Positions 1-7,600 of a stretch of 39,180 nucleotides of DNA are shown in pieces. Every line of letters starts with the position of its first letter. The first letter of the stretch is position 1. Both the position numbers and the translations under genes were made by a program. Origin of the DNA: a virus; the IMG/VR virus record IMGVR_UViG_3300025325_000074, positions 1 to 39,180 of that record; one strand, 5' to 3'. The notes below the pieces were generated by a model. It saw only the letters and a list, made by a program, of their open reading frames with translations, had not been told where the DNA came from and did not search any database.

Positions 1-186
1 GGAAGGCTAAGCAGTCGTAGGCTCATGTGGCCGTCAGCACTGTCGCCGACATCTGCCGTGGGGCGCTACAGGCGCTAGGCGTCCTCGCGTCGGGCGAGGT
101 GATGTCTGCAGCCGACGGCGACCTGGCACTCGAGCTACTCAACGGCCTTCTGGATCAGTGGGCGGCTGACAACCGTGCCATCTACT
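1..186. repeat. Terminal overlap, left copy (same as 38995-39180)
   Basis: Bases 1-186 match 38995-39180 except at two positions: A128 versus G39122, and T176 versus C39170. Both are third codon positions in the gp4-like gene and are silent (Ala and Arg codons). The overlap shows the contig closes into a circle of about 38,994 bp. It is most simply the assembly overlap of a circularly permuted, headful-packaged genome. A genuine short direct terminal repeat is the alternative. Confidence 0.9.
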
Positions 187-761
187 TCAGCACCCGCACC
201 GTCAAAGCGATCACGCCGAGTGACGGGAGCTACACGGTGGGCGCAGGGGGCGATGTGGACATCGTGCGCCCTGTGTTCCTGGACGATGTCCGGCTCATCG
301 ACACGGCGCCGACTCCGGACCTCGAGACACCTCTCCTCCAACTGACTGACGCTGCATATCGGGAGTGGCCGAACAAGGCGCTGGAAAACACCATGCCTCA
401 AGCGTGGTGGTATAACCCGACGTTCAGCACCGCGCGCGGTACGCTCGAGTTGTTGCCGATTCCGACGGGGACGACGCTCCAGTTTGCCCTGTACTCGCCG
501 ACTGCGGTTGCCAGGCAAGCTGCGCTGACGAGCGCGTTCAGCTTGCCGCCCGGTTATGAGCGGATGCTGCGCACCAACCTGGCTGTCGAGCTCGCGGCTC
601 CGTTTGAGAGCCAGGTGTCCGCTGGCCTCGCCAAGGCTGCAGCCGAGAGCATGGGAGTGGTCAAGCGCGCCAACGCTCGGCCGGCAGAGTTGAAGCTCGA
701 CCCTGCGGCGCTGATCGGCGTCGGTCACAGCCGATGGTCGATCTACACGGACCAAGGCTGA
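27..761 (+). CDS. P22 gp4-like head-completion / tail accessory protein
   Basis: A 244-residue protein with a GTG start. The opening, with 'VADICRGALQALGVLASGE' followed by a helix ending in 'LNGLLDQWAADN', is the layout of the P22 gp4 family. This family forms the first ring below the portal after DNA packaging. The C-terminal part carries a helical stretch 'AFSLPPGYERMLRTNLAVEL', also typical of that family. It follows the coat cluster (across the circle junction) and overlaps the gp10-like gene by one base (TGATG), matching the P22 order of portal, scaffold, coat, gp4, gp10. The GTG start lies 6 bases after the stop of the upstream gene (seen intact at 39014). No lysozyme motif is visible, although some gp4 relatives are described as peptidoglycan hydrolases. 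Confidence 0.85.
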   Translation: MAVSTVADICRGALQALGVLASGEVMSAADGDLALELLNGLLDQWAADNRAIYFSTRTVKAITPSDGSYTVGAGGDVDIVRPVFLDDVRLIDTAPTPDLETPLLQLTDAAYREWPNKALENTMPQAWWYNPTFSTARGTLELLPIPTGTTLQFALYSPTAVARQAALTSAFSLPPGYERMLRTNLAVELAAPFESQVSAGLAKAAAESMGVVKRANARPAELKLDPAALIGVGHSRWSIYTDQG

Positions 762-2230
762 TGGAGTTCCCGAGTTTCCTGGGCCCGTCGAATGTGGCAC
801 AGGCTCCCAACCTCGACCAACAGCGGCTCATGAATTGGTACCTTGAGCGCGCTGAGAGCCCCGGGGCGACTGCGCGTTGGTCGTGCAATCCGACTCCCGG
901 TGTGGAGTTGATCGCGACTGACCAGGGCTCTCCTGGCCGAGCGCACATCTTCGATCCGCAGACCCAGCGGGAGTTCGCCGTGCAGGGTACGCGGTTTAAC
1001 GAGATCGCCGAAAACGGGGCGATCACCAACCGCGGGACGGTTGCGATCGACGGGAACCCCGCCACCATCTCACTCAACACCGTGGGTGAGTTGCTCATCA
1101 CGAGCGGCCGTAACGCGTACACGTTCATTCTCAGCACGAACACGTTTGCGGCTGTTGCGGCGCTAGCGGGGCTTGCGACGATGGGCGACACGCTCGACGG
1201 TTACGGGCTCGTCCTCGACGATGCGACGTCGACGGTGCGCATTTCCGACCTGCTCGACTTCGCGACTTGGGATCCGACGCAGTTCATTCGGCGTAGCAAG
1301 GCAGCCGATCCGCTTCGCGCGATCCGTGCGGCGAACGGGTATTTGTACTTGATGGGCGCGCAGACCGGAGAAGCCTGGTACAACGCCGGCGAGTCTCCGA
1401 TTCCGTTCGTGTTCCATCCGTCGGGATTGATGCCGTACGGGATAGCGGCTCCGTTCTCAGCCGAGATCGTGGGAGCCACACTCGTGTGGGTGGCCGCTAC
1501 AGCCAACGGTCAGGGCGTGGTTGTACGGACTCCGGGACTCGCAGTCGAGATCGTCAGTACTGTGGCGCTCGCGAATACGTTGAACGGGTACGCCAGTCTC
1601 GATGACGGCATCGGCGACAGCTACGAGGACAGGGGCCACACGTTTTACTTGCTCTCCCTGGGTACGGCGAACGCGACATGGGTACACGATGCGGCGCTGC
1701 CGGCGAGTGTAGCGTGGCACGAGCGAGGGACGTGGATCGCGGAAATGTCGAGGTTCGACGCGTGGCGATCTGCGTTTCATGCGTTTGCGTTCGGCGAACA
1801 CCGCATGCTTGACCGCACGTCGGGAGCCGTCTATCGCATGGGACCGTCGTTTGGGGTGGACGCGGGAGATCGGCCCATTCGGCGCGTGCGTAGATCTCCA
1901 GCACTCGTGAGCGAGAATCGGTTGCTGTACTATCCGGCGTTCGAGCTTGACCTCGAGTCCGGTCTCGGCGTGACGGGTACTGGCCAGGGATCCAACCCGC
2001 AGGTGATGCTGCGGATGAGCAACGACAACGGCAAGACGTGGGGATTCGAGGTCGTGCGCTCGGCCGGAAAACTCGGCGAGTACGAGACTCGAGTGCGGTG
2101 GCTCCGTTGTGGAGCTGCGCGGCGCCGGGTGTTTGAGGTTTCCGTCACCGACCCGATTCCTTGGCGCCTGACCAACGCCTACTTGCCCGGGTTCGAGCGC
2201 GCCAACCCTGGAATCGGGAGGGCGGCATAA
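761..2230 (+). CDS. P22 gp10-like packaged-DNA stabilisation protein
   Basis: A 489-residue protein. I place the start at ATG 761, which shares its A with the upstream TGA; an earlier in-frame ATG at 734 would overlap by 28 bases. The N-terminus reads 'MEFPSFLGPSNVAQAPNLDQ', followed by 'QRLMNWYLE', a hallmark of the P22 gp10 (phage_stabilise) family: 'sq..d.qr.iNlYpE'. The rest is beta-rich and propeller-like, with a C-terminal 'MLRMSNDNGKTWG' motif, which is common in this family. The role is to plug the portal/gp4 channel and provide the platform for tail spikes or fibres. Its position directly after the gp4-like gene supports the call. Confidence 0.85.
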   Translation: MEFPSFLGPSNVAQAPNLDQQRLMNWYLERAESPGATARWSCNPTPGVELIATDQGSPGRAHIFDPQTQREFAVQGTRFNEIAENGAITNRGTVAIDGNPATISLNTVGELLITSGRNAYTFILSTNTFAAVAALAGLATMGDTLDGYGLVLDDATSTVRISDLLDFATWDPTQFIRRSKAADPLRAIRAANGYLYLMGAQTGEAWYNAGESPIPFVFHPSGLMPYGIAAPFSAEIVGATLVWVAATANGQGVVVRTPGLAVEIVSTVALANTLNGYASLDDGIGDSYEDRGHTFYLLSLGTANATWVHDAALPASVAWHERGTWIAEMSRFDAWRSAFHAFAFGEHRMLDRTSGAVYRMGPSFGVDAGDRPIRRVRRSPALVSENRLLYYPAFELDLESGLGVTGTGQGSNPQVMLRMSNDNGKTWGFEVVRSAGKLGEYETRVRWLRCGAARRRVFEVSVTDPIPWRLTNAYLPGFERANPGIGRAA

Positions 2231-2707
2231 ATGCCACTTCTTCCCGTTCCGATGCCGGTGGCCGATGCGCTCGTGAGCAGGCTCGGGTTCATCACCGAGA
2301 CCTGGATCAAGTACTTCACCAACCAGACCCAGGAGATCGTGCAGGCTGCGCGGGTACTCACGAGCAAGAGCTTGCTGGATCAGAGCGCGTCCATCGGTAC
2401 GACTCCATTCGACGTGACGAGCGTGCCGGCAGGGATCTACCGGCTGGCGTACTACGCGCAGGTCGTCCAGGCGGCAACCGTGTCGAGCAGTCTGATCGTG
2501 ACGTTCCTGTGGACCAACCGGGGGGCGTCGCTGTCGCTCGCCGGGTCGGCGATGACCGGGAACAGCTTGACGACGGTGAGCGCCGGGAGCATGCTGATCC
2601 ACGTGGATCAGAGCTCGCCCATCTCGTTCTCGACGACGTACGCATCGGTGGGAGCTACGCCGATGAAGTACGATCTGCACATGACCCTGGAGCGGTTGGC
2701 GGCATGA
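2231..2707 (+). CDS. Putative virion protein, unknown function
   Basis: A 158-residue protein that starts at the base after the gp10-like stop (TAA 2228-2230, ATG 2231). A short Pro-rich N-terminus and a helix ('LGFITETWIKYFTNQTQEIV') are followed by an all-beta region with alternating Ser/Thr and hydrophobic residues from about residue 55 to the end. That architecture, a helical trimeriser followed by a beta-sandwich, recurs in small proteins found beside gp10 or adaptor genes in podoviruses. I cannot assign a function. A tail-associated or decoration role is inferred from position only. Confidence 0.6.
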   Translation: MPLLPVPMPVADALVSRLGFITETWIKYFTNQTQEIVQAARVLTSKSLLDQSASIGTTPFDVTSVPAGIYRLAYYAQVVQAATVSSSLIVTFLWTNRGASLSLAGSAMTGNSLTTVSAGSMLIHVDQSSPISFSTTYASVGATPMKYDLHMTLERLAA

Positions 2708-3120
2708 GTCAGCAAGAGCGCATTCTCCCGACGTACGAATGGGACCGACTGAAGATCGCGCAGCTGCCTCCCCTCTGGCGGTACGTGCGACCGGGCGAAA
2801 TGGACATGGTGGTGGTCGAGAACGATGCACGCATCGTTGCGTGTTGCGGCGTTCTTCGGGTACCGTGCTTCGAGGGCTTGTGGATGGCCGATGACCATCG
2901 TGGGAACGCTGGGACCGCAAGGCGACTGATGCGGATCATGGTCGCAGCCGCAAACCGGTGGGCGAATGGCTGGGCGTTTGGTGCCGCGGCTGACGACCAC
3001 ATGCGGGACATCTTGGCTCGGATTGGAGGGCAGAAGCTGCCGGCGGACTTCTACGTGCTGCCACTCCAGCCACAGAGGCTTCAGCCAGAAAGCGAAGGAT
3101 CAGAATGCCGGACGCAGTAG
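2704..3120 (+). CDS. GNAT-like N-acetyltransferase-fold protein
   Basis: A 138-residue protein whose ATG overlaps the previous stop (ATGA at 2704). The middle resembles a compact GNAT fold: a strand 'MDMVVVENDARIVACCGVLR', a short 'LWMADDHRGNAGTARRLM' stretch that resembles the acetyl-CoA-binding R/Q-x-x-G-x-G/A loop, then a helix and a strand. Small GNAT-like genes are common among podovirus tail genes. The consensus glycines are imperfect (R-G-N-A-G-T-A), so catalytic competence is uncertain. Possible roles include modification of a virion or host protein; none is demonstrated by the sequence. The gene runs 16 bases into the next one. Confidence 0.55.
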   Translation: MSQQERILPTYEWDRLKIAQLPPLWRYVRPGEMDMVVVENDARIVACCGVLRVPCFEGLWMADDHRGNAGTARRLMRIMVAAANRWANGWAFGAAADDHMRDILARIGGQKLPADFYVLPLQPQRLQPESEGSECRTQ

Positions 3121-3575
3121 CAGCCGCAGCCATCACGGCGGCGGGCGGGCTCCTCGGTGGCGGTCTGTCGTCGCGTGCGTCGAACCGAGCGAGTACGCAG
3201 CAAGCACGGGCGGCGGAGGAGGCCCTCAGGTTCGAACGCGAGCAAGCGGCGGAGGACAAACGGCGGTATGACGAGCAGCAAGCAGCGCTGAAAGCGCAGT
3301 GGGACGCGGAGCAGGAGCGGCGCAGGCCGTATCGCGAAGCGGCTGAGCGCATCATCTCCCGGTACGGTGGCAGGCCCAGCACGGCGCGCGTGACGCCTAC
3401 CGAGATGCCGGCAGGTTGGACGCCTGGTGCGACGGAGTCAGTCAAACGCCGGCTCACGTTGGGCGCCATCGCCGGTTCGGTTCCGACACTGCGCTCGGAG
3501 CCTGAGACGCCTGCGTTGGTCGGGCCGCGCTTCAGCATCCGGAACTGGCAGGACTGGAGCAACTACGGTGCCTGA
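3105..3575 (+). CDS. Ejection-type internal virion protein (small, coiled coil)
   Basis: A 156-residue protein. It begins with an Ala/Gly-rich hydrophobic segment (residues 4-21, 'AVAAAAITAAGGLLGGGL'). A long charged helix, rich in Glu, Gln, Arg and Ala (about residues 25-85), follows and should form a coiled coil. The C-terminus ends in 'FSIRNWQDWSNYGA'. A hydrophobic glycine-rich N-terminus plus a coiled coil is the typical look of small podovirus DNA-ejection proteins that leave the capsid before the DNA. It sits between head-completion genes and the larger ejection candidates. The family assignment is by architecture, not by a specific motif. Confidence 0.6.
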   Translation: MPDAVAAAAITAAGGLLGGGLSSRASNRASTQQARAAEEALRFEREQAAEDKRRYDEQQAALKAQWDAEQERRRPYREAAERIISRYGGRPSTARVTPTEMPAGWTPGATESVKRRLTLGAIAGSVPTLRSEPETPALVGPRFSIRNWQDWSNYGA

Positions 3576-3765
3576 CCAGCCCTGCGACGTGTGCTTCGCT
3601 GTCGACGGCGACCGCACGCCGAAAGCTACTGCTCGGTGGTGTGGGAGGTGCCGGAAGTGGATCTGCGACCGCTGCCGGTACAGCCCGCGGCGGATCCAAG
3701 CAGTGGCGCATACTGTACGGCGCACGCTGCGTGACTACGTTTCGAAACGTGAGGTTTCGACATGA
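3568..3765 (+). CDS. Small zinc-ribbon protein
   Basis: A 65-residue protein with a GTG start that overlaps the upstream gene by 8 bases. Three CxxC knuckles are visible: C6-x-x-C9, then 'CGRCRKWICDRC', followed by a basic tail. The spacing suggests a zinc ribbon or treble clef binding one or two zinc ions. Such orphan zinc microproteins recur in this genome. Function is unknown; nucleic-acid or protein binding is the usual role of such folds. It overlaps the next gene by 4 bases (ATGA). Confidence 0.6.
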   Translation: MPDQPCDVCFAVDGDRTPKATARWCGRCRKWICDRCRYSPRRIQAVAHTVRRTLRDYVSKREVST

Positions 3766-4397
3766 TCGCCTCAAGGGAACCGTGCGGCCCGGACGGGTAC
3801 ACACCAGACGGCTCGCCATGCCAACCTGAGCCAGGGCCGCCACCGCCGCCTCCGGAGTCTCCAGGGCCGCTAGAATTCCCGAAGCAGCCCACAGGCGAAG
3901 TTGAAGTCGGAGGTGAGGGCGGAGGTGAAGACCTCGGCTTCTCGCCGTTCTCGGGCCCGATGAGCTTCCGGTACAACGTGCCTGGCGTCCCGCGCTTCCG
4001 GGCTCCGGTGTTCCGGGCGCCCTCGGCAGCGGAGGCGCTGGAGGAGCCTGGTTACAAGTTCGGAGCCGAGGAAGGCCGCCGGGCGCTCGAGGCGTCTGCA
4101 TCCGGCAGGGGTACGCTGCGTACGGGGGGCACGCTCAAGGACATCGTGGCGTGGGGCGACCGCTTCGCGACTCAGCACTACGGAGACGTATTCAACCGCG
4201 CTCTCTCCGCGTTCGACCGTCTCTATCAGGGCAGCCGCGACGAGTACGCGCCGTTGCTCGCGGAATGGAACGCACGCAGTGCTGCGGGCCTGCGTGGCGC
4301 GGAGCTGGACTGGGCGCGCACCTACGATCAGTGGGCGCTCGAGCAGCAGCTCCGTGCGCAACGCGAGGCTGCGATTCTAGGAGCCGGAGCCGGATAA
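3762..4397 (+). CDS. DNA-transfer / ejection-type virion protein
   Basis: A 211-residue protein. A Pro/Gly-rich N-terminus (to about residue 65) leads to a helical C-terminal half. That half contains a recognisable block seen in many phage DNA-transfer proteins: 'EPGYKFGAEEGRRALEASA', then 'SGRGTLRTGGTLKDIV', then 'ATQHYGDVFNRALSAFDRLY'. The family consensus is roughly 'pGYqFrl.eGl.aLe.saaarG.l.sGgtlk.l..yg...as.eY...yNR'. It is likely an internal virion or tail-channel protein delivered with the genome. It is ATGA-coupled to the zinc-ribbon gene and followed 6 bases later by the next ejection candidate. Confidence 0.65.
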   Translation: MIASREPCGPDGYTPDGSPCQPEPGPPPPPPESPGPLEFPKQPTGEVEVGGEGGGEDLGFSPFSGPMSFRYNVPGVPRFRAPVFRAPSAAEALEEPGYKFGAEEGRRALEASASGRGTLRTGGTLKDIVAWGDRFATQHYGDVFNRALSAFDRLYQGSRDEYAPLLAEWNARSAAGLRGAELDWARTYDQWALEQQLRAQREAAILGAGAG

Positions 4398-4403
4398 CGC
4401 AGC

Positions 4404-5783
4404 ATGCCAGCCGCGATCCCGTACGCGCCAGCCGACTACTACCGGCCCCGGAACCGCATCGCCGATCTGATCCTGGCTGCGGGCCAAGCGCGTGCTGCGG
4501 GCGCCGCACGCAGCGGAGAGATCTGGGGAGACGCGATCGCTCGAGCGGCGTCCGGCATCGGTGGAGCTATCGCGGATGCTCCGCGGCTGCGTGCGGAGAG
4601 CACCGAGCGTGAGGCTGCCACCGCCTTCCGTGAGCGCCAGATGGCTGCCCTGGAACGAGGAGAGCAGAGGGAGGAGGCTGTCAGTGGCGCTCTCGGTGGG
4701 TATGGCCAAGAGGACTTCGACATCAATGCAGCGGTGAGCTCACTGCCTCCCGACGCGCAACTCGGAGCGCGGAAGATCTACCAGGAGCTCGAGTCCTCGC
4801 GGCTTCAGGCTGACGAGAGCACCGCGTACGTGCTGGCGAAGGGTGCGCGCATCGCAGAGAGCCTGCTGGAGACGCCGTTGCAAGACGTCGGCATGGAGCT
4901 GGTGTCCAAGTACTTCCGCCAGCACTTCCCGCAGCAGATGGAGCGCCTCGAGGCCACCGTGAAGGAGGACCCATCGAAGCTGAAGCCGCTACTGCAGCAC
5001 CTACAGGGACAGTCCGAGCGGTTCCGGAAGGAACTGGAGGCGAGGAAACCAAAGACGCGTGAGATCAAGACGCGCCAGCCTGGGGGCGGCGAGCGGATTG
5101 AGATCGTCGAGGACGTGCCGGGGCTCACGCGCGAAAGCGCGCCGGCGCCCGAACAGCCGCTCTCGCGGATCGAGGCCGAGGCAGCCGCACGAGCGCGCGG
5201 TACGGCGAGAGGGAAGCCACCCGGCGGTGACGAGGAGATGACGTTGAGCCCCGAGGGCGTTGTGCTCTCCAGCTATGGTCCGACGAAGAAGTCTGAAGTG
5301 CGCCGCCAGGCGATGGAGCGCGGGCTGCCTGTGTTCGAGACTGCTGCGGCGCAAGGCAAGGGCATCACGCTGGCTGGGATCGTAGCCGACGCGAAAGAGT
5401 TGAACGACTTGCTAGCGGACCCAGAGGTTCAGGCGGCGGTGGGCCCGGTTGCTGGGCGATGGGCGCAAGCCCGGGGCACTGTCATGTCGCTTCCGGGGTC
5501 GGTGCGTCGGGCGCTCCAACTCATGACCTCGCTGTCGGACACCGAGCTGCGCAAGCGGTCTGGTGCAGCGATCAGCCCGGGTGAGATGCAGCGGATTCTC
5601 AAGTTCGCCACCGACCCTAACAAGCCGCTTGACCACAACACCATGGCGGTTTCGGGCCTGCTTAAGTCTGCGGCGCGCGACTACAAGGCGCTCTCCGGAG
5701 TCGACCTGGGCGTGGCGAATGAGCCAGAGTCAGATCCGGTGTCCGAGATCCTCTCGATCTTTAACGCAGCCGGGCGCCGCTGA
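4404..5783 (+). CDS. Large helical ejection-type virion protein
   Basis: A 459-residue, mostly alpha-helical and highly charged protein. It has an N-terminal Ala-rich helix (residues 20-60), long Glu/Arg/Gln helices with coiled-coil character (60-210), a Pro-rich linker near 245-255, and a C-terminal helical region from about 285 ('TLSPEGVVLSSYG') to the end. It contains 'LADPEVQAAVGPVAGRWAQA', a segment resembling recurrent domains in large internal virion proteins. No enzymatic motif is evident. It lies between two other ejection candidates and shares one base with the next start (TGATG). The role is inferred from order and composition. Confidence 0.6.
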   Translation: MPAAIPYAPADYYRPRNRIADLILAAGQARAAGAARSGEIWGDAIARAASGIGGAIADAPRLRAESTEREAATAFRERQMAALERGEQREEAVSGALGGYGQEDFDINAAVSSLPPDAQLGARKIYQELESSRLQADESTAYVLAKGARIAESLLETPLQDVGMELVSKYFRQHFPQQMERLEATVKEDPSKLKPLLQHLQGQSERFRKELEARKPKTREIKTRQPGGGERIEIVEDVPGLTRESAPAPEQPLSRIEAEAAARARGTARGKPPGGDEEMTLSPEGVVLSSYGPTKKSEVRRQAMERGLPVFETAAAQGKGITLAGIVADAKELNDLLADPEVQAAVGPVAGRWAQARGTVMSLPGSVRRALQLMTSLSDTELRKRSGAAISPGEMQRILKFATDPNKPLDHNTMAVSGLLKSAARDYKALSGVDLGVANEPESDPVSEILSIFNAAGRR

Positions 5784-7600
5784 TGCCGCTCGAGACTCTT
5801 CAGAGTCATCCCGCGTGGGCGAAGCTGCGCGAAGACGAGCGCGAGAAGGTGCTCGCGGCGTTCGAGCAGTTGAGCGAGCAGGACCGTGCGCGCCTGTACC
5901 AGAGACTCGGTGCGGGTCGTAGTGCAGAGCCGGCGCCTTTCGATGAAAGCGACCTACTCAATCCGGAGCGCGGCGCGGAGATGGTGCGGCAGTCGCTGTT
6001 GGCCGCAGGCCCCGGTGGGCTGGCGGGCCTCGGTGTGCGTGCGGTGGCCGGGGGCGCAGCGCGTGCGGTCGCCGGAACGGGCCTACTCAGCCAACTCGCG
6101 CAGAAGTTCGGCGGCAAGGTTTGGCCGATGGCGAAGGGCGCCGCCATGGGCGCCGCTCTGGAAATGGTGCCGATCATCGGAGGCGGGAGTTTGCTGCAGG
6201 GCGCTAAGACGGGCGCGATGCTCGGGATGGGGCAAAAAGGATCAGGCCCGCTTTGGAAGTTCGGAAAGAAGCGCGCGCTGATCGAGAACGCGGCTGGCAT
6301 CGCTCGTGGTACGAAGGCCGCGCCTGCGGCAGCGCGAGCGGCGAAAGCCGCGCCCACCGTTGCGCGTGCGGCGCCGGAGGCGGCTGCAACGCCTGCAGCG
6401 ATCGAAAAGGGGTACGTTTACCACGCAACAAACGCCGAAAGGCTTGAGGATATCGCAAGCGCCGGCAAGCTGAAAACGTATCGACCAAGCTATGGAACAG
6501 ATCAGCGCGCGTGGCCTGATGGCGCCATTGAACGGCGTGCCTATTTCGGGAAAACAGCGGAGGGGGTTCGCCAATTCGCTCCTGAGCATGGCCAGGCGGT
6601 TGTCGTCAGGACCAAGGTCGGCCCACACATCCGGAGGGAGAGCACTGGTGATCTCTATACGCGCGAGCCCATCAAGTCCGACATGCTCGAGTATCAAGCT
6701 GCAGATGGATCGTGGATCCCCGTTTCGTCTCTGGCTGCGAAGGGAGTAACCGCAACCACAATGACGTTGGGCAAGCTGGTCGAGAAGGCATCGGCTACGA
6801 AGCCCGGTTCTATGCGCCAGGCGCTCGCCGAGCCGCCCGCGTTCGCGCGCGGGCCCGCACGTCCGATCCCAGCGATCGAACCGTCAGCCGCAATCTCACG
6901 AGTTCTCTCGCAGGGCGAATACGATCACTACGGCATTCGAGTGCTCGGGAAATCCAAAGTGAAAGTGGGAGAAACGCTCAAGGCCAGTCGTGAATTTCTC
7001 GATGATAAACCGACTGGCGCTATGGTTGAAGGCGGCACTTCAGTGGTTGAGGTAACCGGAAAAAACATTCAAGAAGCCCTCGAACGTGCCAATAGGTATG
7101 GACTCAGGGGCAACAAAGTGGTTTTGGTTGGATCGAATCGACGAACGATAGGCCGTCCTGATCTAGGCGAGGTGGCCCTAGAAAATCCCAAGGTATTGGC
7201 TGTTTTGGGTGAGCGTTCAGGGTCGTCTATCGCCACCATTGCTGGAGCGCGTGCTGCACCCGCCGCCCAAGCCGCTGCGCCCTCAGCGGCGCCGACCATG
7301 CGCCAGGTACTCGCGGAGCCGCCCGCTTTCGCGCGCAACCCGATCCGGCCTCCACTCCCGAAAGGAGCGCAAGCCGGTCCGAAAGGTAGGTCCATGCCCG
7401 CAGAAAACACCACCGTGGGCGCGCACCTGCCCGCGGTCCCGGCCACAGCCGGGCCCGGCGCGCGCAAGGAACTCCTCGAGATCGCGCTACGTGAGCTAAA
7501 AAGCGCCGGGCATCGGCAGGAATACATCGTGGACAAGCTGAGCAGGCGCTTCGGCATTAGCGCGGCCGAGGCGTATCGCATCGTTCGAGGGACGCGATGA
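5783..7600 (+). CDS. Ejection-type virion protein carrying ADP-ribosyltransferase-like cargo
   Basis: A 605-residue mosaic protein. Residues 1-60 are helical and charged. Residues 68-150 are Gly/Ala-rich and hydrophobic, as in membrane-penetrating ejection proteins. Residues 209-314 form a compact domain opening 'GYVYHATNAERLEDIASAGK', with 'RRAYFGKT' and 'MLEYQAADGSWIPV' further on. The Y-H-x-T start, the Y-F centre and the late E resemble the H-Y-E arrangement of ADP-ribosyltransferase/KptA-type folds. Residues 378-476 are a second unidentified domain. Each insert precedes a copy of 'MRQ(A/V)LAEPPAFAR' (344-356 and 506-518), and the inserts look less GC-rich than the flanks. The C-terminus (560-605) is a small helix-turn-helix-like bundle. 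Enzyme activity is an inference; the virion location follows from context. Confidence 0.6.
   Translation: MPLETLQSHPAWAKLREDEREKVLAAFEQLSEQDRARLYQRLGAGRSAEPAPFDESDLLNPERGAEMVRQSLLAAGPGGLAGLGVRAVAGGAARAVAGTGLLSQLAQKFGGKVWPMAKGAAMGAALEMVPIIGGGSLLQGAKTGAMLGMGQKGSGPLWKFGKKRALIENAAGIARGTKAAPAAARAAKAAPTVARAAPEAAATPAAIEKGYVYHATNAERLEDIASAGKLKTYRPSYGTDQRAWPDGAIERRAYFGKTAEGVRQFAPEHGQAVVVRTKVGPHIRRESTGDLYTREPIKSDMLEYQAADGSWIPVSSLAAKGVTATTMTLGKLVEKASATKPGSMRQALAEPPAFARGPARPIPAIEPSAAISRVLSQGEYDHYGIRVLGKSKVKVGETLKASREFLDDKPTGAMVEGGTSVVEVTGKNIQEALERANRYGLRGNKVVLVGSNRRTIGRPDLGEVALENPKVLAVLGERSGSSIATIAGARAAPAAQAAAPSAAPTMRQVLAEPPAFARNPIRPPLPKGAQAGPKGRSMPAENTTVGAHLPAVPATAGPGARKELLEIALRELKSAGHRQEYIVDKLSRRFGISAAEAYRIVRGTR

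Noticed and set aside
1457-2920. Long minus-strand open frame of 487 codons opposite the gp10-like and following genes
   Set aside because: It has an Arg/His-rich, low-information composition, no motif, and lies fully antisense to well-supported + strand genes. In GC-rich DNA such shadow frames are expected.
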